Source of the DNA: Verrucomicrobiota bacterium
Lineage (GTDB): Bacteria > Verrucomicrobiota > Verrucomicrobiia > JADLBR01
Assembly (NCBI GenBank): GCA_029560585.1
Contig: JAKQKQ010000005.1
Span: 81,982 to 145,981 of the forward strand
Direction: 5' to 3'
Length of the DNA stretch: 64,000 nt
Part shown: positions 1 to 8,233 of the stretch, piece after piece
Position numbering within the stretch: position 1 is the first letter of the stretch
How the letters are laid out: each line of letters opens with the position of its first letter
The notes under the pieces: model-generated
The model's input: only the letters and a program-made list of their open reading frames with translations
Databases searched by the model: none
Told to the model about the DNA's origin: nothing
Made by a program: the position numbers and the translations under genes

Positions 1-10
1 CGAATGTGAG

Positions 11-1522
11 GTGGTGAATTGTGCCGATGGCGGACCTCGACGGGACGAATACGACCTCTCCGGCTGCTTCCCCAGGGGGTGGCCGTTTCCAGCCATCCTG
101 CCGACCCCAGATTCGTCGGAGTCGCTCGTTGCCCGCCGCTTGCACAATCCCAGCATTCCGAACCTGCCGAAGGACGGTTTGGTGATAGGCGCGGCGGAAG
201 GGGTCAAGGTGCGACTCCCCATCCAATCTCGCGACCGTCACACCTACATCGTTGGTGCCACGGGAACCGGCAAGAGCACGCTCCTGTCGCGGATGATCCG
301 TGAGGACATCAAGCGCGGGGAAGGCGTCATCTTGCTCGATCCGCACGGAGACCTCTACCGGGAGGTCAGGGACACCGTCCCACCAAAGAGACGCAAGGAC
401 CTGTTCCTGATCGACCCATGCGAGGAACGTGGCCTCCCGGGCCTCAACATCCTGGACATCCCGCCGTCGCGATTCCGCCACCGGCATGCGGCATTCCTGG
501 TTGGCGAGCTGTTTCGGTTTTTCGACGAGATGTGGGACATGCGCGATGCAGGTGGCCCGATCTTCGAGATGTACTTTCGCAACACGCTGCTGCTGATGTG
601 CCTCCAGGACGCCGGACCATCAGTCCCGCGGGAGGGCGGACCCAAAATCACCGTTTTGAAATGGGAGGGTGCGGACGAACTGTTGCGCGAGATTCTTGGG
701 AAAACACCCGCGACAAGTCCGGCAGAGTCCAGCGTGGTCGGCGACGAAGATTATCCATTGAACTTGGGCGACTTCACCAGGGTCATGACGGACGACAAGT
801 TTCGCAAGGCACTGCTGAGGCGATGCCCTGAGAAGTCTGTTGTCCGGTTTTGGTCCGACGTGGCGGAAAAAACGACGGGCGATCACAGGCTGGCCAACTA
901 TGTTCCATATATCGTCTCGAAGATCAACGGCTTCGTCCAGACCGGCTTCGTCGCCGACATGCTCTGCTCGCGGAAAAACGACCTCCGGATCGGGGAGCGG
1001 ATCGATCGCAAGGAGATCATCCTGGTGAATTTGAACAAAGGACTGTTGGGAGCCTACGAGAGCCGGCTTCTAGGCACGATTTTAATGATGGAGCTCTTCG
1101 CGGCCGGCCTCGGACGGAGCGCCCGGCCGAAGTCGAAACGAACGCCGGTTAATGTCTACGTGGATGAGTTTCAGAATTTCGTCTCCGACAATGTAGCCGC
1201 GATGCTCTCCGAGGCCCGAAAGTTCGGGCTGCGTTTGACGCTGGCCAACCAGACGCTCGCGCAGCTCAAGGCCAACCCCGGCAAGCAGGATGTTCTCGAG
1301 ACCGTTTTGGGCAACGTCGGGAACATCGTTCTTTTCCGGTTGGGCGTTCTGGATGCCGTCAGACTCCAGATGATTCTTGCGCCGTTCTCGCCGCAAGAGA
1401 TGCAGGAGTTGCCCAACTACCACGCCATGGTGAGGCTGCAGACGCGCGAGGGGCCGATCCGGCCCATTATCATGCGGGCCGCGACACCCCAGAAATGGAA
1501 GAAGGCGCACCGCTCGCGCTAG
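11..1522 (+). CDS. TraG/TraD-like (VirD4-type) P-loop ATPase, possibly 5' truncated by the window edge
   Basis: P-loop ATPase of the HerA/FtsK superfamily, laid out like the TraG/TraD/VirD4 coupling proteins that drive DNA or protein through conjugation-type channels. Walker A GATGTGKST is at residues 82-90, followed by ILLDPHGDLY (about 106-115), typical of DUF87/TraD ATPases. The Walker B segment NVYVDEFQNF is near residue 380, and a helical insertion of unknown role lies between them. No transmembrane helix is visible, whereas true VirD4 proteins have two at the N terminus. The frame stays open to the left edge, so GTG at 11 is only the first start in view. A second, VirB4-like ATPase at 4812-7271 supports a secretion or transfer role, which remains an inference. 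Confidence 0.75.
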   Translation: MVNCADGGPRRDEYDLSGCFPRGWPFPAILPTPDSSESLVARRLHNPSIPNLPKDGLVIGAAEGVKVRLPIQSRDRHTYIVGATGTGKSTLLSRMIREDIKRGEGVILLDPHGDLYREVRDTVPPKRRKDLFLIDPCEERGLPGLNILDIPPSRFRHRHAAFLVGELFRFFDEMWDMRDAGGPIFEMYFRNTLLLMCLQDAGPSVPREGGPKITVLKWEGADELLREILGKTPATSPAESSVVGDEDYPLNLGDFTRVMTDDKFRKALLRRCPEKSVVRFWSDVAEKTTGDHRLANYVPYIVSKINGFVQTGFVADMLCSRKNDLRIGERIDRKEIILVNLNKGLLGAYESRLLGTILMMELFAAGLGRSARPKSKRTPVNVYVDEFQNFVSDNVAAMLSEARKFGLRLTLANQTLAQLKANPGKQDVLETVLGNVGNIVLFRLGVLDAVRLQMILAPFSPQEMQELPNYHAMVRLQTREGPIRPIIMRAATPQKWKKAHRSR

Positions 1523-1570
1523 CGGATCAAGGGTCGGTGGGCCTTAATCCCGATGAATGCGGCGTCTGCC

Positions 1571-1786
1571 CTACTCGCTGCCCGATGCCAAGGATCGGAA
1601 TGCCTTGGCGATAGCTGCTTCGCCCTCCATTCCATCATCTGGGCGGTAGTGATTTGGGCCACAATCGTCGTCGCTGCAATCCGCACACTTGCACTGGCCG
1701 GCTTGGATGTCCGGGGATTCCTTAATTCCGACGGGCGTCTCGGATCTCGCAATTCCCGTTGTCTTTAGCTGTGGTGATGTGTACAT
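1571..1786 (-). CDS. 71-residue Cys-rich peptide, candidate RiPP precursor of the adjacent radical SAM enzyme
   Basis: Small polar protein with no recognised domain. It has a C-x-C-x2-C-x4-C cluster (Cys32, 34, 37, 42) in the context GQCKCADCSDDDCGPNHYRP, preceded by a leader-like N terminus (MYTSPQLKTTGIARSETPVG) and followed by an acidic, Ala-rich tail. ATG at 1786 is chosen because a near-perfect Shine-Dalgarno (AAGGAGGT, 1791-1798) precedes it; a GTG at 1792 would fall within that Shine-Dalgarno. The gene starts inside the last codons of the radical SAM/SPASM gene and overlaps it by about 20 bp, a layout that implies translational coupling. SPASM enzymes commonly modify small Cys-rich precursor peptides, so a RiPP precursor is the favoured reading. 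A metal-binding accessory protein is the alternative. Confidence 0.6.
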   Translation of the reverse strand: MYTSPQLKTTGIARSETPVGIKESPDIQAGQCKCADCSDDDCGPNHYRPDDGMEGEAAIAKAFRSLASGSE

Positions 1787-2991
1787 AAGCACCTCCTTCT
1801 CATCGCCTCCTTATCATCGCGTTCTGTTGCTTGCTGCCATCCGGGTATCATGCATTCTCCGTCATAGATCGAATAGAATAGCGGGCAGCCACCCGCACAC
1901 CATTTCTGCACCGGGCAAGACATGCACTTGGTCGATGCATGACAATTTAGCGAATCGTAAAACTTATTAATCGGCTCACTATGAATATGGTCAAAAAGAC
2001 TCATGCAGTCACCGAATTCACTATCCATCATGCCTATCGGAAATCCGTATAGACTGTTGCAGGCTATGAGACGACCTGCCGGATCAAATACTAAGCCCGA
2101 CCGATGCTGTAACTGGCAGGTGGTATTAAGCTGCTTTCGCTCGATAAGGCATGCGACGAAATCCTTAGGCCAAAGACATAGTGGCAATTTCAGTGAAAAA
2201 CTGATTTGGCCGCCGAAGAGCGTATGCAATGGATGATAGGCGGCCAGGATGCCCTGGGCAAATGCTCTAGGATCGCTGGCGCGAGATCCCGAAGCGGTTC
2301 TGTTGTGGAAGGCTGGGGTGCTGGGGCTGATGCCAAGGTTTCTGGCACCGCAGGCAGCCGAGAATCGTGCGGTCTCGAGTAGGTCCACCGGATCGTTGCC
2401 GCTGAATACCACGCTTGCGCTGGAATCAGGAGCGTTCAAGGCACGCCGGAGCCCTCGCGCAACCTCCTCGAAATTCGAAGTCCCCGTCGCGTCGCGGAAG
2501 CTTTTCGGATTAAATGCCTTTATGGACACACTGATTCCGGAGCATGGTTGCGCCTTATAGGCCTCCCAAAATGGGTCTTCTGAAAAGCGGACCCCATTTG
2601 TGACAAGGGTCGTACGTACACCCAAGTCTTTGCAAACGCGGATGAATGAAAAGAGAGGCCGCCAGAGAGTCGGCTCGCCGCCGATCAAAATGACCTTCTT
2701 CACGCCAAGGGGTGTCGCGATCTCAAGGAGCCGCGCCGCGGTTTCTAGTGACATTTCATCCCGATGGCTGTACTGGGCGCCTCGCACGTAGCACCAGGAA
2801 CATCGGAGATTGCAGGCGCGATTAACATTCAACCATATCGCCCGGAGGCGGGCGCCCTGAGTTGGATGATCGAGGTGGGCAGGATGCGAGTCAAGCGGTG
2901 ACGGGCTCGATTGGCGCGCGTGTTGGTCGAGAGCCCTCATTCGGTTAAATGCTCCCGCAAGTCGTGCAACACAGTCAAGCGCTTTCAACAT
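1765..2991 (-). CDS. Radical SAM/SPASM protein
   Basis: Radical S-adenosylmethionine enzyme with an auxiliary-cluster SPASM domain. The [4Fe-4S]/SAM motif CNLRCSWC is at about residues 60-67, followed by IGGEPTL (the GGE motif that binds the SAM amino group). The C-terminal SPASM cysteines appear as KCMSCPVQKWCAGGC with further Cys near the end. Length, about 408 residues, fits peptide-modifying SPASM enzymes. ATG 2991 is preferred over ATG 3006 because GGAG sits five bases upstream of it. The gene is convergent with the TraG-like ATPase and is followed, with overlap, by the Cys-rich peptide gene. It is less G+C-rich than the chromosomal genes to the right, consistent with acquisition. Modification of the neighbouring peptide (thioether or other crosslink) is inferred. 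Confidence 0.88.
   Translation of the reverse strand: MLKALDCVARLAGAFNRMRALDQHARQSSPSPLDSHPAHLDHPTQGARLRAIWLNVNRACNLRCSWCYVRGAQYSHRDEMSLETAARLLEIATPLGVKKVILIGGEPTLWRPLFSFIRVCKDLGVRTTLVTNGVRFSEDPFWEAYKAQPCSGISVSIKAFNPKSFRDATGTSNFEEVARGLRRALNAPDSSASVVFSGNDPVDLLETARFSAACGARNLGISPSTPAFHNRTASGSRASDPRAFAQGILAAYHPLHTLFGGQISFSLKLPLCLWPKDFVACLIERKQLNTTCQLQHRSGLVFDPAGRLIACNSLYGFPIGMMDSEFGDCMSLFDHIHSEPINKFYDSLNCHASTKCMSCPVQKWCAGGCPLFYSIYDGECMIPGWQQATERDDKEAMRRRCLCTHHHS
1791..1798 (-). promoter_or_regulatory. Strong Shine-Dalgarno for the Cys-rich peptide
   Basis: AAGGAGGT read on the minus strand, ending four bases before ATG 1786. It lies within the coding sequence of the radical SAM gene, so it must serve the downstream small gene. 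It fixes that start and argues that the peptide is really translated. Confidence 0.7.
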
Positions 2992-3018
2992 CTCTACTCC
3001 GAGCATCTAGGCTTGGGA

Positions 3019-3450
3019 TTATTTGACGAGTGCCTCAAAGGTATTGGCTATCCTCGCTGGAAGGGTTCCGGTGGATTCGATGGCCGGGAGCGCGGGCCGA
3101 GTCAGTTCAGGTTCATGGGATTCGTATCTGGCTGGAAACTCGACGAATATTGTCACGCGTATGACGACAACCGTCACGCCTCTGGGGTATGGAAACCATG
3201 CCCACCACCGCCAGCCGGACGAGCCCGAACACCCGCGTCCCAAATCCCGGCAAGCTCGCCTATTGGGCCAGCGTGAAGCGCTGTCTCGCGCGCCTGGATG
3301 AATCTGTAGAGATCCTCCACGTAAACGGTCAGATCGAACGGTTTGTCGGCAGGGATCGCAGGATCGTCGATCTCCCCGAAGTCCGCGGGCGGGTCCTATG
3401 CCGTCACGCGGAGGACGCACACCGTCACGCCATTGCAGCATGACCACGAT
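3019..3450 (-). pseudogene. Decayed coding region with frameshift and in-frame stop
   Basis: Protein-like sequence survives in two minus-strand frames. One frame (about 3395 to 3183) reads DPPADFGEIDDPAIPADKPF followed by DLTVYVEDLYRFIQAR and ends at TGA 3182. The other frame (about 3190 to 3019) reads VTIFVEFPARYESHEPEL then TRPALPAIESTG. A TAG at 3396 interrupts the first block upstream. Each block is preceded by a GVTVxVxRVT motif encoded by a 29-bp imperfect direct repeat. The formal 155-residue open frame across the region is mostly not protein-like. I do not recognise the family. It lies upstream of the radical SAM gene and may be a damaged island member. 3451-3626 shows nothing further. 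Confidence 0.45.
3152..3180 (-). repeat. 29-bp imperfect direct repeat, partner at 3403-3431
   Basis: The two copies agree at 24 of 29 positions by eye; both begin GTCACGCG and end ACCGTCACGCC on the plus strand. Read on the minus strand they encode GVTVVVIRVT and GVTVCVLRVT, so the repeat looks like a duplicated protein motif within the decayed gene rather than a mobile element. Confidence 0.5.
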
Positions 3451-3626
3451 CCGAAACAGCGAGCAGAGAGGGGGTGAAGCGACCATGGGCGATCTTGGAG
3501 GCTAAAATCCGAGAGGATTCCTGAGTCAGACTCGGGGCGAGGGCGGCCTGGCAACAGAACGGCCCTTATTGATAGACGACATCTCATGAAAGCAAACCTC
3601 CAGAAAGCAAAAAGAAACCGAAACTC

Positions 3627-3914
3627 ATGATGATCCTACTCCTACTCATTTTGCTCGGCTGCTGGTGCTGGTTTGGCGCCGGTCCCCTCTGCCTTCGCTG
3701 GCCGGTGATCGTGCTGCTGGTCCTGCTCACCTCGGACCACTGGGCGAGTCCGGCAGTGGCCGCCCAGCTCGATGCGCTCGCGGGACCCCTGCTGACGCTC
3801 GGTATCATGTTTTTCGGACTGTGGATCATCGTCCGAGGGGCCTTCGGATGGCCCAGGTATCGGCGGTACTACGACCCCTACTACCGGAGGCGCTGGCATG
3901 ACCGCCACTGGTGA
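3627..3914 (+). CDS. Small two-helix membrane protein
   Basis: 95 residues, family not recognised. Two hydrophobic helices at about residues 2-33 and 46-68, separated by a short polar loop, end in a basic, Tyr/Arg-rich cytoplasmic tail (RYRRYYDPYYRRRWHDRHW). The first helix contains Cys and Trp. It is the first gene of a tightly packed plus-strand operon and overlaps the next gene by 17 bp. A membrane anchor or pore subunit for the downstream ATPase is possible but unproven. Confidence 0.6.
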   Translation: MMILLLLILLGCWCWFGAGPLCLRWPVIVLLVLLTSDHWASPAVAAQLDALAGPLLTLGIMFFGLWIIVRGAFGWPRYRRYYDPYYRRRWHDRHW

Positions 3915-4815
3915 GCCAGTAACGAATCCGGGTTTCGTCCGGTGCCCGACGTGCGGACGGCGGGCGGTCGCGAAAGGTGTCTGTTCCGCGTGCGGGACCC
4001 CGACAGAAGCCCCACTGCATCAAATTGCTGTCGTCGAAGGGGGTCCCCTGGCTACAGCCTGCGCCCAAGCCGCCCTGATTTTTCCATCTCACGGAGCCGC
4101 TTCGATTCCACTTGCGTCTGCGGATCGGTGGCCCGTCGCGCCGGCGCGGGGAGTGAAGGAATCGGGCTTGCGATGCTCCAGGAATGAGGTCCGGGGCCGT
4201 GTGCTAATAGCCCGACAGGGTCCCCCAGAGCCCATGGACTTCGACCCATGGCGTTGGTTGGCCATACCGGTATGGGGACTCATCCTGCTCATCTCGCCGG
4301 TTGTTGGCGCTATCTGGATCTGGCAATCCTCCGGATTCGTGCCGGCGCTTGGAATCGCCGTGGGTTCAATTGTGGTTTTGCGCTTCGTCTTCTCCGACCG
4401 ACTGCTTCAGAGCTGGCATTTGACTGCCGCGCTCAACGGCCAACATGTCGTCGAGCCGATGCCGGTGACGATGGTCAGGTTGCGATCTTGGGAAGGACAC
4501 GAGGTGCAACTTCGGCTCAAGGGGCACAAGGCAGGAGGAACGATCTTCGAAGGAGACCGAATTCTAGCCACGGGCACATGGAGGGGGGGTGTCCTTCGGG
4601 TGCGCCTGATCAAGTGCGAGCGGACCGGCGCGACGATCATCCCGCGACAGCCAAGCGCCAAGACCCTGGCGCTGGCGGGCCTGTGCGTGCTGCTCGCGGG
4701 TGGTGCATGGCTTAGCTTTGTCGGAGTGCCTTGGGTCATCGGCGAGATGGGGGCATTTCGCAGGTCCATCGAACCACGCGTCCACGCATTTCGGCAACAG
4801 GATCGCGTCCCATGA
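3898..4815 (+). CDS. Zinc-ribbon membrane protein
   Basis: 305 residues. An N-terminal zinc ribbon (CPTCG ... CSACG, about residues 16-33) precedes a low-complexity stretch. Two transmembrane helices follow at about 120-160 (WRWLAIPVWGLILLISPVVG and the next hydrophobic segment), then a soluble beta-rich segment of roughly 80 residues resembling an OB-fold (about 180-250), and a last hydrophobic helix at about 260-285. Its TGA overlaps the ATG of the VirB4-like ATPase as ATGA, and its start overlaps the upstream membrane gene, so all three are probably translated in a coupled way. Family unknown; a membrane scaffold for the ATPase is the inference. Confidence 0.65.
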   Translation: MTATGEPVTNPGFVRCPTCGRRAVAKGVCSACGTPTEAPLHQIAVVEGGPLATACAQAALIFPSHGAASIPLASADRWPVAPARGVKESGLRCSRNEVRGRVLIARQGPPEPMDFDPWRWLAIPVWGLILLISPVVGAIWIWQSSGFVPALGIAVGSIVVLRFVFSDRLLQSWHLTAALNGQHVVEPMPVTMVRLRSWEGHEVQLRLKGHKAGGTIFEGDRILATGTWRGGVLRVRLIKCERTGATIIPRQPSAKTLALAGLCVLLAGGAWLSFVGVPWVIGEMGAFRRSIEPRVHAFRQQDRVP

Positions 4816-7271
4816 GCCTGATACTATCCAATTCGCTGACCGAAGCCTCCGCGATCATTCGGGGTGAGATCCCTTCGCCCCACAATCCCAGCGGTTTCGA
4901 GATTCCCCGCATGAGGGTCAGTTGGCTCGCCGGCTTTGAGGCCGCCCCCGGTCACCCGACACTGGATACCGATACTGCGTGGGAATCCGTGGTCCGGGCC
5001 TGGTGGGGTTTGGGCGCGACATGGGGCCTCGCCATAAACGGAACGACCGATGGCAAAGTCGCGTGGAACCTTGCATTGCCGGCAATCCTTCCCGCTGCAA
5101 CCGAAATAATCGCGGCACACCTCACCGGGGCCAAGCTTGGAACAACAAGGGATTTCTCCGACATCACCCGGCGGCTGAGCCGGTTACCGGTCTGCGCCGC
5201 TATGGCAGGACATCCGGCTGTTGGGAAACTGGCGAGGTTAGAGCACGCCGTCCGCTGCCTTCTGGGCCGCGAGTTCCAGTTTCTCATTCTCGCCAGGTGC
5301 GTGACGCGTCCCGAAATCGAGGAGGAGATCCGACGCCTGGCAGGCGAAGAGCAATTCGTCCGGGACGAATTCCTGGCGCGGCCCGGCCTCGAGCAGGACA
5401 ATCATTCATTGGCTAGGCGCTATCTCGAACTGCTCAGGGCCGCCAGCGGCCGGGCTGCTACTGGCATGCACGAAGGTGGATGGCTGACCCGCGTCCTGCT
5501 CGCCGCCAGCAGCGGAGACGACCTGCAGAGGGCGCAGTCCTTGCTGCACTCGGCCTATTCCAAAGGAGGGGGAGACCCCGAGCCGCTACGCTGGCAACCC
5601 GCGGACGATCGGCGCAGTCTCACGTTCGTCAGAACCGCGGAATTGGCGGCACTGACGCGGCCCCCCCGAAGCGAGATGCCCGGTTTTCTCATAGAAACCC
5701 GAGTTCTCCAGACCAATGACAGATGCTCCTCTTCCGAAGCACCACAGTTTGGAGTGGCGGCCTCGATCCTATCGGGTGTGCCGAGCATCGCGATCGGCCA
5801 GATCATCGATGACGCCAAAAGAACGAATGAGTGGCTCGAGATCCCTGTGTCGGACCTATGCCGGCACATGCTCATCGCGGGAATGACCGGGTCGGGCAAG
5901 ACGGTCTCCTGTGAGCACATCCTGCTCGAACTCTGGAGGGAGCACCGGATCCCATGGCTGGTCATCGAGCCAGGATTAAAGACCGGCTATCGCAGGTTGC
6001 TTAACAGCGAGATCGGGGCCGATATCCAGGTCTGGTCGGTCGGTGCTCCCGGAGCCCGGCGATTGGCGCTGAATCCGATGGCTGTTCCATCTGGCGTTGG
6101 TCTCTCGGAACACACGGACGCGCTCTTTGCAATCATTTCAGCGGCATTTGAACTTGTGCCGCCCATGCCCGAGGTATTGGCCACCGCGATCGAACGGACC
6201 TACCTGGGGCGAGGGTGGGATCTGGCGGACGTGGCGCCTGGCGGTGATCCGCCGCGCCTGATGGACTTGGTAGACGAGATCGATCGCACCACGAGGGACC
6301 TCGGCTATGGCGGCGAGATCACAGCCAACATCAGGGCCGGACTTCTGCTGCGCCTTCGGCGCCTTTCCGATGGCCCGCTCTCGCCGGAGTTGAATGCGTC
6401 GGCCCGGCCGAATCCCGACTCGCTCGCGGCACGCCCAACCATCATCGAGCTTTCCGCTCTCCCAACCGCAGATTCGCAGGCGTTCGTCATGGGATTGATC
6501 GCCCTGCAGTTTCGCCATCACTGGCGGCTGCTCGGTCAGTCGGATTCCCTTCGCCATATTACGGTCATCGAAGAGGCGCACCGCTTGCTGCGCGCGGTCC
6601 CAGAAACAGACGCAAACGCCTCGCGCAACCGCGCCGTGGAGGACGTCGCGAATATGCTGGCGGAACTTCGCGCCTTCGGTGCCGGGCTCGCGATTGTCGA
6701 CCAGATGCCTTCGGCGCTCGTTCCCTCCGCGATAGCAAATACCGGGACCAAGATCCTGCATCGGCTGGATCATCCGGCCGACCGGGAGATGGCGGGCCGG
6801 GCGGCAGGACTACCCGCAGGTTCGGTTGATCTTCTCGGCACAATGCGGCCAGGGGAGGCGGTGCTTCGCAGCGACCGGCATTCACGTCCCTTCCGCTTGC
6901 GCGTGCCCAACCCATCCGTCACCTACGCAAAGGGGGCCAATCCGACGCTGGCGCCGGCGGAAACAGCCACGAAGCCATCGAATTGTCCCATCTGTGGGAC
7001 GACAGGCTGTATAGCCCGCACGCTTGGCGGGCAATCCGAACTGATTGATGCACGTCTCCTCGCCCTGCAAGGGGCACTTCGAGCCGGCGGAGAGGACGCG
7101 GCATGGGATTGGGCGATTGAGCAGCTCCGGTCCTCAAGCATCGACGGGATGTTGCCCGCAGGGCCCCTCTGTTTTCTGATTTCTTTGGCCGGTGCCGCGA
7201 ACCTCTCAGAGCCCACTCTTGACCGATTGAGAACCGCATTCGGACCACGAACCCGAAATTCCATGCCATGA
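4812..7271 (+). CDS. VirB4/HerA-like secretion or translocation ATPase
   Basis: 819 residues. The first 330 or so resemble the N-terminal region of VirB4-type ATPases (FLILARCVTRPEIEEEIRRL and a GGWLTRVLLAA helix). A HerA-type RecA core follows: Walker A GMTGSGKT near residue 357, Walker B HITVIEEAHRLL near 581-592, then IVDQMPSALVPSAIANTGTK, the HerA-like sensor region. The C terminus has a CPICGTTGC zinc-binding motif near 724. ATG 4812 is chosen over the longer frame because it makes an ATGA overlap with the upstream stop; the following gene also starts by ATGA overlap at 7268. Hexameric DNA or protein pumping is expected; the partner is probably the TraG-like ATPase at 11-1522. Confidence 0.82.
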   Translation: MSLILSNSLTEASAIIRGEIPSPHNPSGFEIPRMRVSWLAGFEAAPGHPTLDTDTAWESVVRAWWGLGATWGLAINGTTDGKVAWNLALPAILPAATEIIAAHLTGAKLGTTRDFSDITRRLSRLPVCAAMAGHPAVGKLARLEHAVRCLLGREFQFLILARCVTRPEIEEEIRRLAGEEQFVRDEFLARPGLEQDNHSLARRYLELLRAASGRAATGMHEGGWLTRVLLAASSGDDLQRAQSLLHSAYSKGGGDPEPLRWQPADDRRSLTFVRTAELAALTRPPRSEMPGFLIETRVLQTNDRCSSSEAPQFGVAASILSGVPSIAIGQIIDDAKRTNEWLEIPVSDLCRHMLIAGMTGSGKTVSCEHILLELWREHRIPWLVIEPGLKTGYRRLLNSEIGADIQVWSVGAPGARRLALNPMAVPSGVGLSEHTDALFAIISAAFELVPPMPEVLATAIERTYLGRGWDLADVAPGGDPPRLMDLVDEIDRTTRDLGYGGEITANIRAGLLLRLRRLSDGPLSPELNASARPNPDSLAARPTIIELSALPTADSQAFVMGLIALQFRHHWRLLGQSDSLRHITVIEEAHRLLRAVPETDANASRNRAVEDVANMLAELRAFGAGLAIVDQMPSALVPSAIANTGTKILHRLDHPADREMAGRAAGLPAGSVDLLGTMRPGEAVLRSDRHSRPFRLRVPNPSVTYAKGANPTLAPAETATKPSNCPICGTTGCIARTLGGQSELIDARLLALQGALRAGGEDAAWDWAIEQLRSSSIDGMLPAGPLCFLISLAGAANLSEPTLDRLRTAFGPRTRNSMP

Positions 7272-7876
7272 CACAGCATCGGTCCACCGAACTTCGCGAC
7301 GAGACCGGCGTGCGCGCTCCCGCCAACCGCACGCTGGAAACCCTCGACGACATACCGCGCGAGATTGCGGACCGCCGGCTCCATGCGGAGTTTGGCGAGC
7401 ACATCTCGCCCCAAAAGTCCGAAGCCATTCGGGATCGACCGGATCGGATCGAAGGATCAGCGGAATTTCAGGAAGCGGCTAAGAGGGCAGGCATTGGGGG
7501 CACGGGAGATGTCCTCGGGTGGTCCACCGACATCGAGTCCCCCGCCCATGTTCTGAGGCAAGATATGGCTAAGGAGATCGCGACCTTGATTCATGAGGAT
7601 TTGCATAGGATGACGGATCCGATCACCCGCGCCGAAATAACCTCAACGGATTCCGGAAGTCGCCTCTACGAGGGGATCACTGAGATGTACACGGAAAAGG
7701 CGGTTAAGGGGCTTCATGGGCACAAGCCGGGCGAATGCTACGCGGACAGCATGCGTCACGCAGAAAGGGTGGAGCAATTCGTCGGAGACGCGGAATTGAG
7801 ACGTTATTTCTTCAAGCACGAACTGCCAGAGAACATCGGGAGGGCGATTGATCAACTCCGGAGGGATCAGACATAA
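7268..7876 (+). CDS. HExxH zinc-metalloprotease-like protein
   Basis: 202 residues, family not named. The motif LIHEDLHRM supplies HExxH (His109, Glu110, His113), and LYEGITEMYTEKAV supplies an EGxTE element (Glu135-Glu139), the spacing and form of a gluzincin third zinc ligand. The first 60 residues are polar and probably disordered. There is no signal peptide or transmembrane helix, so it acts in the cytosol or is delivered by another route. Its ATG overlaps the VirB4-like stop as ATGA, the tightest coupling in the cluster. It could be a processing protease or an effector. The motif is clear; the substrate is unknown. Confidence 0.65.
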   Translation: MTQHRSTELRDETGVRAPANRTLETLDDIPREIADRRLHAEFGEHISPQKSEAIRDRPDRIEGSAEFQEAAKRAGIGGTGDVLGWSTDIESPAHVLRQDMAKEIATLIHEDLHRMTDPITRAEITSTDSGSRLYEGITEMYTEKAVKGLHGHKPGECYADSMRHAERVEQFVGDAELRRYFFKHELPENIGRAIDQLRRDQT

Positions 7877-7905
7877 ATCTGGGGAAGGCCATCTCCGATC
7901 CCCCA

Positions 7906-8217
7906 ATGGCAAGCGACCAGAACCGAGTGAACACCGTGAGACAGCAAAGAAACAGCGACATGACTCCGCCTCGCACCCCGCAACCCACGGGGAAAGTGAG
8001 ACCGCACACCACCGGTTCGCTGGAGAAATTGCGCCGCGGGATTGAGTCGTTACGCTTGCGCGGGGGACGAAAACTGACTATGGACGAGGCAATCGCGCAA
8101 CTTCTCACACTCAACGATCTGCTTTGTGAGGCCGACGAAACAGGGTTGTCCCCAGAACACGTCGTTCGACAGATCCAGCAACGGTCAGCCCCCACTCCAC
8201 CGGCCACTAGCCCCTGA
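7906..8217 (+). CDS. Small protein with charged helical core
   Basis: 103 residues, not recognised. A Pro/Thr-rich N terminus precedes a predicted helical core (about 40-95) containing SLEKLRRGIESLRLRGGRKL, MDEAIAQLLTLNDLLCEADE and EHVVRQIQQR, followed by a Pro-rich end. ATG 7906 has no good Shine-Dalgarno and an internal ATG at 7960 is possible, so the start is uncertain. It sits between the HExxH gene and the phosphatase gene (29- and 16-bp gaps), consistent with the same transcript. It may be a regulatory or adaptor protein. Confidence 0.5.
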   Translation: MASDQNRVNTVRQQRNSDMTPPRTPQPTGKVRPHTTGSLEKLRRGIESLRLRGGRKLTMDEAIAQLLTLNDLLCEADETGLSPEHVVRQIQQRSAPTPPATSP

Positions 8218-8233
8218 AGGAAGGACCAGCGAC

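Noticed and set aside
3019..3486. 155-residue minus-strand frame as an intact gene
   Set aside because: Only its last 60 residues look protein-like; the better upstream sequence is in another frame, so it is reported as decayed.
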